From Tomocerus qinae (Eukaryota > Arthropoda > Collembola > Entomobryomorpha > Tomoceridae): DNA of 64,000 bases. The stretch lies in NCBI GenBank assembly GCA_020055645.1, contig CM034546.1:92690001-92754000 (forward strand), read 5' to 3'. The translations under genes were made by a program, and so were the position numbers. Under the pieces are notes generated by a model. The model was not told where the DNA came from and searched no databases. It was given only the letters and a program-made list of their open reading frames with translations. Shown in pieces: positions 49,801-60,105 of this stretch (the first letter of the stretch is position 1; each line of letters opens with the position of its first letter).

Positions 49801-52800
49801 CTTGTCCTTATTGTCCCTGCGTTTATACAAGGTTAGATAATTTTCTGAGCCCTTAAATTATATTAATTTATTCATAATTTTTTATAACTGTTTTAAATTG
49901 TTGGTTCATGCTAAAATACTATTCCAAAAGAATCCTCTCGGATGCTGCTAAGCTTTAAGTACAACTTAAGGCTTGGCAAGAGATATATACGTACAAATAT
50001 ATTTACAACATTAATTAAAGCGAGCGAATAATTATTCTGTGCTTTATCTCTTTGTATTTGTAGTACTAAATTTTACCAATTTTCACTCCAAAATTTGAAA
50101 AAGGCAATTGTGAAATCAAGAGTTATATGCACATGTACATTTTACTGCATGTATTGACTTCTTTTGACTTTTATAATCAAATTCCTTGTTATAATTACTT
50201 ATGATATGTACTAAATTGTAACTTGGAAAAACTCAGTAACAAAAATATTATGTAAATTCGCAACCATGTGAGACAATCGTATATGAGTTGTATTTAAACT
50301 ACTTAGTTAATCAACCACCTTTGTGAGTTATGTAATTAATAAGTGTTTTGTTAATTTGAACTCTAGATCAGATAATCTCAACGCTCATGTAAGGTAATGA
50401 CAATATAAAAATCCTGTAGTACAAACACATAATGCAAGCTATATAATGAGTTCATAAATTAATGTATCGAATTTTGGATGTTTAAGAACTAAACATGGAA
50501 AGCCGAAATGTCCATCATCAAATAACAACGTCGGTGGGAGTAACTCTACCAGTCCAAATAGTAGTTCTGCCACAAGCACTCTGGTCAGTCTCATCAGTGC
50601 CGCAGCAGATTCAGAATTTAAAGTTTATAACTAACTGAACGTCTAGCTTTTCACCTCTTCGGCGGACCAAAGATTTTTACTATTGCATACATACTACAGA
50701 GAAACTACCTTACTAAACTAAAACAATAATAATATACATAGTAGAAACCTAAAGTTAACTAACACTACTCTTATATACTTAATATGTACTATCCGTGAAA
50801 AGAAAAGTTAATCTTTCACTACATACTATATTCTCAACGGACATCTTTGATTTAACTTTCTTCTTTCTGACTATTCTAAATGTGAGATGAATGAATAGAC
50901 CGAGACATATTTAAATAAGGGAAGTAATTATTCAATGTGATCTTACTACAATACGTATATTAGACATTCTTCTAGATAAACAAATCTCATCGAATGATAT
51001 TCTACCTCCAACACATTTTTGCCTTTTTTCCTTACTCAATCCAAATGTTATCTTATTTTAAGTATTTTCATGTATTCAACTAACAAAATTTTGAATCATG
51101 GTTTTCATTTAAGGGGTTACAATTACAATATTATCCGTAAAGTGTGATACAGTACCTTCGATTCTGACTAAAAAGCAAAAATGGAAAGTTAAGGGAAAGG
51201 GAAGGGAAACAAAGCTAGTGAATGTTTAGTGGTAGTTAGCAAACCAAAAACGTAACTTAAGTAGTCTTGAATTGATAATTGTAATATAATTATTAATTAA
51301 GGAAGTGAATTATTATGTAGTTCTGATTTGCAGGCGTCAATCTTTATTATGTGCAATCAATACCTATACTAACAGTAAGTAGGTCGAGAATTTTCAATCT
51401 AAGTAGAACGCATGTACTGTATTTTAGGTAGATATGTTAAACACAATGATTATCAATTCTTTACTAAACATTTATTTGCGGTGAAAGAGAATAATTTCGT
51501 GTAATGAACGCAGTTGGCTTTGAATTTTTGGCATTAGTTACTCTTAATTAAAGTAATAATCTGCACTATACGAGTCAAACCTAAACAAATGTATATTGAC
51601 TAAAAGTTTATATGAATGTATTGTATGATAGATTGCTAATTGACATGGTCAATTTGTTTTGTTGTATTGTCCTTCTAATCATTTAATTACTGGCACTACC
51701 TGAGTCAAGTCTATTGGCACATTTTGTTAATTTAATGTTAGTTAAATGTATTATGTTATGTCAGATTGCATATATTTTGGGTGTTTACGGTTCATATAGT
51801 CTGTTCGTGTAATAGGTAATTTTTTAAGCGTGCTAGTTAAAACTGCGTGTAAATGCTACAAGTGTGTTAGTCAATTTCTGCTTTAACCTCGTTTCAGGAA
51901 TGGTCGATGTAAATTTAACTTGCAGGGAGTCATAAATATTTGGGTGGGAGATGGGTATATAATTAAACTCTTCTGGATTTCATTGAAACTTATTGTTCTG
52001 TATTGTACAAAACATATGTACAGTTTTACCATGTGTGAATCAATTTTAAATGGTAGAATTGTTTAATAGAGTTATTACTAGTTATAGAACTAAACATAAT
52101 ATGTTACTAGGTATAATAATTTTTGACTGCTCTGTATAAATGTTTCGAATCAATCCATCATGTGTGAAATGATGAGAACTCTGAGAAAGGATTAAGTGAG
52201 AATATGACAGGCATACGTAAGCAATCTAGTTTGACTAACAATTAAGAAGTTTGTTTAGAGTAAGCAGCTTTAAAGATACAGTAAGTCTATGAAGGAAAAA
52301 CTGAAAATCAATAGTAAAGCTTAAGGATGTGGTGTGGCAGTGAGGAATACGGATTCATAAAGTTTAAGTGCAAGGCAAGACATTTAAATAATACAAGAGG
52401 CTAAACTTACCTACATATTTACTTACTAATACTATAATTCTTTCGTAAAATCCATTTTATTCATTTTTAAATTGAGACAACGGCCACGTTTTCTGTATCA
52501 GTTCTTTTACTGTCCTACTACCACCACTATAGGAAAAGTTGTATTTGTATCTGTATATCACAAAGTATTCACATAACATGTAATTTTAAACGAAGATATA
52601 GTAAATGCAGAGAAACCTTATTACTATGTACTATATCGAATATACGTAACAATTGCATTGTTGCAGAAATTGGATTTAGACTAGTACGGGGTTTTAATAC
52701 ATTTACTACATTCACTTTCGTAAATAGAGAATTATATTATACAAAGATAAAGTAATATAAAGTAGGAACACTAAAACCTTAAAGCTGACTGAGTCAAGTA

Positions 52801-55396
52801 TAATAATAGTAGTATCAGGTTTAAAATACTAATTATTTGTATTTTACTAGGTCGTTTGGAGATCTTATCGTAGTGTAGTGTATAATAACTGTTTGTTTAT
52901 ATAGTTGATTTGTAATTGTACATGTAGGTTGTAATCTATTGTATTTACTTACAATGTTGTAGTAGTACTGTTAATAGTAGAGTTTTGAGTGGATACTATT
53001 ATTTTGATGGTGCACAAATCGTTTTGTCCGGTTTTACGATACCAAAAATTTACCATTATGGAAAACTGTGTGATGTTGGTTAGGCTAGTGTTGTAAAGTA
53101 CGTAATTTCGAATTTAAAATAATTTCAAAGAAAACTAATAGAGCATTGTACTAATCTAATTTGAACGTTTAGCTTTAAATATGAAAGCAAATCAAATGTA
53201 ATTGTAATTACATGTATCGTTATACAAGCAGATTTATATAGACTCCAATAGGCTGAACAACTATTATTTAGAGTCAATGTGAACTAATGAAACTATTTGG
53301 TTTGTAAAGGATTGTAATGATACGGAAACTATGTAAAAGCAATATGAATTTTATCGTCTTTATATGGATTGTCTATGAAAAATTTCTCGTTCTACTTTGC
53401 TTATTCTATGTAAAGTACGTAGTAGTATTTGTAACTGTGACTTACAATTAATTAGACAGTAGAATTGACCATAAAATACTATTTACTACAATTTACAATG
53501 TAATTTATATTCTTGCTTACTACAAACATGAAATGCGAAATATCTATAGTGAAAAATAATATTAGTAGGTTAATGGATTTTTCAGGAAAGTAATACTATT
53601 CAAATGTTAGTTTTGAAATAACAGACAAACTAATATAAAGTTGTTTAGAAGGTATGGTAAAGGTTGGAGTATCGTACTGTGCTGCAATACATACGTACGT
53701 ACGTAAAATGTATTTCTGATTGAGTGGATGCCTATAATAAATGTACGGAAATAATAATTATATTCTTTGTGAATTCATCTCGTCCTAAAAGTACATAATA
53801 TTATAAATATACCGTATTATACAAATAGATCCGTTATATAAAATGCAGTTGTGTAGTAGTTCATTTATATTTTAAGTTGCCCTTGTTTGTAAGAAATAGT
53901 TTCAAGGAATTCGAGTCGTTATTAATGTTTGACGTGTTGTTTGTTTATCTTGGTGCTTTAATGATGAGCTACCACAGAATTTAATCTGTTGATTTTATCT
54001 ACCTTACCTATTCCTAACCTCTATTCATGATTTTTATTTAGTCATTTAGACTAAGTTTACATTGTAATTCTAAACACCTTATTTGGTACATTTTGAATGT
54101 TTACCAAAAACTACAAATTTGTAAACTGTTTGCCTACTTATCTCCCTGGCTGGCTATAATTTTGTATTTATGTACAACCTGGATGAGATATAATAATAAA
54201 CGGATTAAATCTACGGGGTCGAATTCGAAGCAGAGTCTATATTTTCAATGTTGATAATAAGTTGTTCATTTTGCTATAAAAAGTCTCAAGTTGCTCACAT
54301 TCAGGGAACACACACACCATTTACACTCATATGGAATTCATAATATTTCATCGACATAATTGTAAAGGATGTCATCACATTAATTGCAATGTAGCCATGT
54401 CCGAAGGCTCCGAAAAAGTTCAGCTGAAAAAGGGTTTGTATAGCTTTATTTTCGCTCGTTTTCAAACTATATTGGTTTTATGGTTTTCATGCTAGATTCT
54501 GATTTTGCACCTTCTGTAATAGTTACTTCGTTTCGTTAGCACTCTCACTGTATGCACGTTTAGATTAGTTATGGGTTGAGGTTGTACTTGCAAAAATAAA
54601 TGGTGTTGGCTTTATTATTCCATTGGAGTATCTCATTTAACGGTTATTTGGGGTACTGTAAAAGCATTTCAGATGAAAGGTTATGGTCGTTATTATATTG
54701 TAGGTTTATCTTGTCTCTTTGCATTTTGCATCTATCGTTATTAATTTAGTTTCATTTGTGGATTAACTTTCCGAATTAACCAAAAATGCTTAAATTAACG
54801 TTTCTAACTATATATGGCATAAAGTAGACTAAAATAGCAAATCTGCAAAATAATTGTATTTCAAAGCTTGTATTTCCTGGTATCGTTTATTAGTTTCGGC
54901 CAAAGTTAATTAAATTGCTTGATACTTGCATTAAAATAAGGAATAAAAATCTAATAATAATAAAATATTAATAATAATAAAATCATATTTGGTTTATGAA
55001 AATTGAAATAGAGAATTTTTCCAATTTTCTCCTATACTAAAATATATTTTTCCTGCATACAATACATTTTTAGGGACCAGTGCCTTTCCTCCTCGACCGT
55101 GTTTCATTTTTAAACCAGTAAGCCCACATGGATCTTCCGGACCTGGAACGGCTGAAAGAAAACGGTGTTTACTATGCGGCAAAGTTGTTTCAAATGACTA
55201 TCAGCACTACCGTGTACATTTTCCTGGAAATTATCCTTGTAATATTTGCCAAAGCTTATTTAAACGGAAGGATTACTGGAAAACTCATATGAAAAAGCAA
55301 CATAATGAGTTTTTTCAGGAAAGAAAACAAGAAAGTTCATCCACCGAAAAAGTTACTAAAGAGAAACCAAAGAAAGAAAGTAAAGAAAAAGATTAA
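46310..55396 (+). CDS. fru: Fruitless-like BTB/zinc-finger transcription factor with alternative 3' zinc-finger exons
   Basis: A nuclear transcription factor of the BTB (TTK-type) family, closest to Fruitless, which in insects directs sex-specific neural development and has sex-independent roles. Common exons are 46310-46873, 46944-47270 and 47364-47457 (328 codons plus one base). All three alternative downstream modules begin after an AG with two bases that complete the split codon, so each joins in frame: module A 48097-48668, module B 49678-49831 + 50367-50393 + 50487-50634, module C 55074-55396. Predicted proteins are 518, 437 and 435 aa. The BTB start FCLRWNNH, the [14 protein letters not shown] block, HPHPII-MKD and [14 protein letters not shown] are those I remember for Fruitless, which differ from Lola and Broad. 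The H..VH.PG.Y.C spacing in modules B and C also matches Fruitless zinc-finger exons. Orthology was not tested by a tree; a fruitless-like paralogue is the main alternative. Confidence 0.85.
46944..47270 (+). CDS. fru: fru-like common exon 2: Ser/Pro linker and acidic run
   Basis: 109 codons in phase 0, between a GTTTTAG acceptor and a GTAAAT donor. The peptide is Ser/Pro-rich and ends with a run of eight aspartates. Just before the aspartates lies VKVE, which fits the SUMO consensus. No zinc finger is present. The upstream intron is only 70 bases, and its 5' part reads through in frame to a stop at 47015-47017, so retention would give a BTB-only protein. Confidence 0.85.
47364..47457 (+). 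CDS. fru: fru-like common exon 3 (acidic, ends phase 1)
   Basis: 94 nt: 31 codons plus one base before GTAAGT. Encodes [12 protein letters not shown] and an acidic/Ser tail. The phase-1 end is what every downstream zinc-finger module must match, and all three do. Confidence 0.85.
48097..48668 (+). CDS. fru: fru-like alternative 3' module A (one C2H2 finger)
   Basis: A terminal exon starting after TTGCAG at 48096 and adding 190 residues to the common part. The first 150 are basic then Ser-rich, with no domain. Near the end is a single canonical finger, CFLC-X12-H-X4-H, in [13 protein letters not shown] followed by LKNHLKVYH, then a short tail ending in SISH. A second TTGCAG six bases later (ending 48102) gives the same phase and removes two residues. 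Confidence 0.8.
48669..49677 (+). other. Module A 3' UTR and intervening sequence
   Basis: AT-rich and without coding sequence. An AATAAA at 49220-49225 is a plausible polyadenylation signal for module A transcripts. Confidence 0.5.
49678..49831 (+). CDS. fru: fru-like alternative module B, first exon (atypical finger and start of second finger)
   Basis: Begins after TTTCCAG at 49677 in the expected phase; 50 codons between split codons. It encodes CKLC-X8-H-X3-H (an atypical short finger, [12 protein letters not shown]), then MPGTY and the CPYC pair of a second finger, stopping at VYTR where an AAG|GTTAGA donor interrupts the finger. The rest of the finger is in the next two exons. Confidence 0.82.
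50367..50393 (+). CDS. fru: fru-like module B 27-nt microexon (zinc-finger helix)
   Basis: Flanked by CTCTAG and AG|GTAATG. With its split codons it reads [10 protein letters not shown], completing CPYC-X12-H and continuing the finger's helix. The length is divisible by three and both ends are phase 2, so skipping keeps the frame but removes the recognition helix and the first zinc-binding His. Confidence 0.75.
50487..50634 (+). CDS. fru: fru-like module B terminal exon
   Basis: Starts after TTTAAG at 50486, 93 bases beyond the microexon. It completes the finger with TKH (H-X4-H spacing overall) and adds an Asn/Ser/Thr-rich tail of about 45 residues ending FKVYN. The acceptor has a poor pyrimidine tract but gives the correct phase and the final zinc-binding His. 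Confidence 0.78.
50635..55073 (+). other. Module B 3' UTR and long spacer before module C
   Basis: About 4.4 kb of AT-rich sequence. I looked for further zinc-finger exons entered in phase 1 and found none with a Cys-Cys/His-His pattern. A splice-acceptor-like sequence at 51911-51953 recurs at 56671-56700. Confidence 0.55.
55074..55396 (+). CDS. fru: fru-like alternative 3' module C (two C2H2 fingers)
   Basis: Starts after ATTTTTAG at 55073 in the expected phase and adds 107 residues. A Pro/Gly/Ser leader is followed by an atypical finger CLLC-X9-H-X3-H, then FPGNY and a canonical finger CNIC-X12-H-X4-H, then a Lys/Glu-rich tail ending ESKEKD. The arrangement (short first finger, PG-Y link, canonical second finger) is the same as module B, so the two modules probably arose by duplication. 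Here both fingers lie in one exon. Confidence 0.83.
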
Positions 55397-58300
55397 AAAC
55401 TTCTGCAAGATTTTTCGGTATTTATGGTACTCTCTTTCATTCATATCTAACTCCTATTATAATAATTAAGTACCTTAATTAGTCAGCATAATATACTAAA
55501 CTATAAAAATCAAAGTCCAAGCCCAAGTGGAATTAAACCAACTATATAGCCTTGTTTCGGCAACAAATTAACAATGGTAAAGGAAATTGCCTTAAGCTAT
55601 TTTATTTGCATTTTGTAAATGTTACGCATTTACTACTCGTATTAATTCAGTCATTTTAAACACAATCCTATTTAACGTTAGAATTCCTAAAGTGTATTGT
55701 TTTGTAGGGTATACAGTAGTTCAGTTTTTAAAAAAATTAACGAATCATTTACAAGCTATAATGCCAAACTGCCAATAAAGACTATTTTGAAGTGTATTAT
55801 ATATTGCCGACGGGTAAATGTATTAGGCCCACTACAGTCCGGCCATAGGAACTTTGGTGACTTACATATGGAGATTTCCTTACAATTAGTTTTGATTTAA
55901 GTAGTTTCAATTTGAGATTTTGTTTGAAATTAAGTCATATCAAGCTGATTTTTTGTCATTGCCCATTTTGATTAGAGCAAATGGCTCTCGTATATGATTA
56001 TTTGAATTCAGGTTAGTTTAAAGCAGTAATGATATCAATTGACAACTCCTTACCGAAATTATTGGTAGCTAAAATCTTTAGAAGTCTGTAGTCCATTTAC
56101 ATTTCCTAAGTTCCTACGTATTAATAGTCATCTAATCCTAGTCAACTCTGGCCATAATATACATATATTATTATATTATAGCCTAGACCAACTTTACTTG
56201 GCCAGATTGACTAGTGGGCCTACCACATAATATTATAACCATATCTTGCAGCAAGACATACATAAATTAATATATTAAATGCATTCATTAAATGTTGCCC
56301 AATACCGATACCAATGTAAATCTATCTGTATATAGTCTACCAATGTGCCATAGTCAAAATAGCCAAAAGTTAGTATTTAAATATAATAATAAAAGGACAT
56401 CACTCCTAGTGCAGCCTCCTACTACCCATTAGGTAATTATTAGACTATATACTTTTTATATAAAGTCTAAGAGATTCTTTTTGAACAAAACAAATTCGAA
56501 AATAAAATTTCCTAACCAAAATATTTATTTTGGAATAATACTATGGGTTAGGTTTACAAAATATCAGAATCCTATTCGTGATTTTTCCACTTATTTTTAT
56601 CAGAACTAGAGGTAGAATTCTTGAAGGTACGCAAGTTTAGAGCTTTTTATATGTTGGAGTGCCCACATCCAAATTAGACTTGCAGGGAGTAAATATTGGT
56701 GAAAAAGTAACTAAAGTTATGGTCTCAATCCGACCGATTTGCAAAATTTTCGTTGTGGGATCGTAGAGTAGGATATAACTAAATTTAGTACATACTAATT
56801 AATAATAATTTATTCCGTGGGGATGGAGCTAGGTAGGGTAGGTTGATACAATTCTACCCAACAGGGAAATTCCCTTCATTTAAGCAAATTATAAATCAAG
56901 GTTTATAAGCGTAGGCCGCTTTACATATATTCAGATATAACCTAAATGTAATGCTATGTGTGTGTATGTGGTTCGTTTAGCTTTTATTTACAAGATGCAG
57001 ATACAAACCTAACAACAGAGTGAAATGAAAGAGAATTAGCAATTTATTTGTCTAAGTAATCTAAATTTGAGAATATATACGCAGTATCTGTCTATATGTA
57101 CGCATGTAGTGTAGTATAGTAGTAACATGTAAACGTAGTAATAATACATCACCTAACACAATATTGTTCCTACATATTTTACGTTTGTCAGACTGAACGA
57201 TATCCATAACATACCTAATCCTATCAATACAGTGTAATAATATTGCCAAAAACTAATTTAGTTATTGTTAAAACTGAAAGATTGAGTGTTTGAAGCAAAG
57301 AAGCTATAGAGGTGGACGAGACAATTCAATGCCAGAATGACTACATACGCTACGCCAGGATGGTTTTCAAAGTACATTTGTGTACCTCTAAACAAAACTG
57401 GTACCGGAAAATTAAGTTATTGTAGTTTAATAATTTTGCTCCCAAATGTATAGCTTTATTTTTGAAACGTAATAATGGGCCACTCACCAACAAGGCGTAC
57501 AACTAGTTATATAGCCTGCTTAAGCCTGCCCAATAATGGTAATTGATTTCTTGAATTGTTTTTCCTTACAATAATATCGTAGAAAATTATAATAATGATG
57601 TAATGTCTAATACAATGTACAACTACCAATTTACCCATCCCTAGCGTATAATCATGCTTCAGGGTATATAATGAATAAATATATTCATCATTCATTTTCA
57701 TATGATATTTACATCGAAAAAATGAAGCATTTAAACTGCTAGACAATTGTGGAACTGCTGGATTGATGAATGGCCCACGAATTAATATTACCTAACCTTA
57801 AAATTAGTTTCTGTTATTATAGTCCATTTCCATTACTTTACCAACAATCAAACACTTGTTTCAACTTGCTAATATTGTTGTACGTAATTTAGTATTGTAC
57901 TATTGAAACTATTGTACATAAGTCCACTCAACCTTGTAAGTAGTAAATACTAAATAATACAATGCAGAGACAATCCGGTGTAAACTATTTGTTTGAGGCT
58001 ATGCAGCCAATGCAGCTGCATGATAACATAATGAATTTAGTAACTTAAGTTTTACCAATTCAATAATATTGTTTCAATGGATATGCGAAAAAAATTGCAA
58101 TAAATTTTCAGTTCAAAACCAAAACATAAATTGACATTGGTATTTTGTCCTTACTTTGCATTAGAAAATGTATTATTATCTCATTTATTCAGATTGATTA
58201 ACCCGAAAACAAAACATTTATGTTGCTTTAGAGCACACAATGAATAACTATTTCAAACAAAAAGATGTACTAAAGTACTAATATCAATAATAGTGTACTA

Positions 58301-59218
58301 ACACAATTTATATTATACGTATAAAGAATTTAACGCACAACTAAATATCTAAATTAAGTTTCAAACGCAAACGGTCTTAAATTATTGTTAGTAAAGCGCG
58401 TAAAAATAAACACGGGAAAAATATTAAGGACCAATTTACAATTCACGACAATACTTAACGAACGGTCGAACGATTTATAAAAGAAAACGAAATGGCTGTA
58501 AACTAATTTTACGAATAGAACTTATATGAGAAGTTCTATTTTTCCTTCGGGAATTACGGACTGTTAAATATTAACTCTATTATTAACATGATATTTAATT
58601 TTAACGTCTGCTATGCATTAAATGTAGATAGTTAGTGCTGGTACTGCATATTATTATTAATTATTCTATAATTTGACAGTTTTTGATGAACTTTCCTATC
58701 AATTAGTTATCTATAATTTTATACCGCTGGCAGCGGGCGTAAAACCAAATTATTTTAATATATAATAATAATAATTAATAATAATAAGTAATATGCTGTG
58801 CCTTTCAGTATTCCCAATCGCATTCTCATAATTTATAATCGTTGCTGCTCACCCATTATCACTACTATTACTATGGACCTTTATATGACTATAACGACAT
58901 AATCACTATACCGTATTCCAAATGCGTTTAAAACGGTTTTATCACAATAATAACATTTAGAATGGAATGATGAAATAGTAAGATTATTTTCAATTAATAT
59001 CATTCGTCAAGAATGTATTTAGAATTTAGAATGTAGCATGTCCCATTAACTTTCAAATTAATGAGAAATGTAGCGTAGATATTGATATGAAATTGAGTAA
59101 TTCAATCACTTATTTAGAGTTAGTAAATTCAATGGCTAAGTAAATAGTTGACAGAACGCTTATTTATTGCAGTCACGTCTAACTGGAAGGTGGAGCTGTT
59201 TGTTAAATCATCTAATTA
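55397..59218. other. Intergenic region between fru-like module C and BLOC1S2
   Basis: AT-rich, no gene seen. An AATAAA at 55774-55779 could end module C transcripts. The two genes converge here, so both 3' UTRs lie in this stretch. Confidence 0.55.
59163..59168 (-). promoter_or_regulatory. Candidate polyadenylation signal of BLOC1S2
   Basis: AATAAA on the minus strand (tttatt on plus), about 50 bases beyond the BLOC1S2 stop. Confidence 0.5.
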
Positions 59219-60105
59219 TTATTGACGTTTTTCTAAAGTTTTGAATTTAGCTTCGAGACGCTTGGAATAACTATCCAGCTTGTAAGCTGCTTGTTCTAAT
59301 TTGTTGACACTGTCTTCAATTTGATCTATTTGAGTCAAAAGTGGTTCTAAGCTTTTATCTGAAATTCAAAAAATGAAATGTCAGTCAATGAAATCCATAT
59401 TACGATACAATAGGCATCGCTTCGCTAGTATAATTTTATTTTTGTTTCAATCAAAAATATAGTATCAGTACAGCGCAATTATGTAATAAATATGATACAA
59501 AAGCCGTAAGATACTCACACTTTTCGTTCAATTCGCTTAAACTTTTTGCGACATTTCTTGATATTTGACCCATATCAGAATATTTTGCAGCCGTGGCTTT
59601 ATTAATATTTTCTAAAAGCTTGTAGTCCTCCTATATATAGGCAAATGTAAATATAGTATTAAAAACAAGGAACCAGTCTGATGTCTGAAGGTTTATACTT
59701 GGCTTATCTGTGAAGGATGAAGGACAAAGGATACAAAACCTTAAGGAAGTTTAATGAACATACCTGAACAAGTGTTAGCTCCCCTTGAAGGTAATCTGCA
59801 GTTTTGTGGAACATATTTCTGGCCAAAAAATTTAATGAAGGGTCATGTGATTCTAAGGGCTCATAACTGCAAGCGCTCTCGGACATTAAAGATCCTACGA
59901 ATGTAGTAATGAACAATTTTTAAACACCATGTATATGTGTCTGTCATGAATCGTGAATGTGACAAATTTTACATAATAATATGACTTACACAATGACAAT
60001 ATTTAAGTATAATAAATAATGAACTTGTTTACCTTGGCTAGGAATTTCAGCTGAGGTCGAGCTAGGAAGAAGGAGATCCGAACTATTATCTCTTGATTCT
60101 GCCAT
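59219..60105 (-). CDS. BLOC1S2: BLOC-1 complex subunit 2 (complete, 4 exons, 151 aa)
   Basis: A small coiled-coil subunit shared by BLOC-1 and BORC, which act in lysosome-related organelle biogenesis and lysosome positioning. Exons (minus strand): 60033-60105, 59764-59894, 59519-59630, 59219-59358; splice ends are GT-AG and phases 1, 0 and 1 join cleanly. Residues 1-45 are Ser-rich and poorly conserved. Then come [28 protein letters not shown], and a long helical C-terminus with [19 protein letters not shown] ending LEKRQ. This matches human BLOC1S2 block by block as I remember it, with similar length (human 142 aa). The heptad-like pattern fits a coiled coil throughout the second half. The ATG at 60105 gives MAESRDNSS and is the only Met upstream in frame that I can see. 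Confidence 0.94.

Noticed and set aside
54994-55182. Minus-strand frame of 62 codons
   Set aside because: Antisense shadow of the zinc-finger module C exon.
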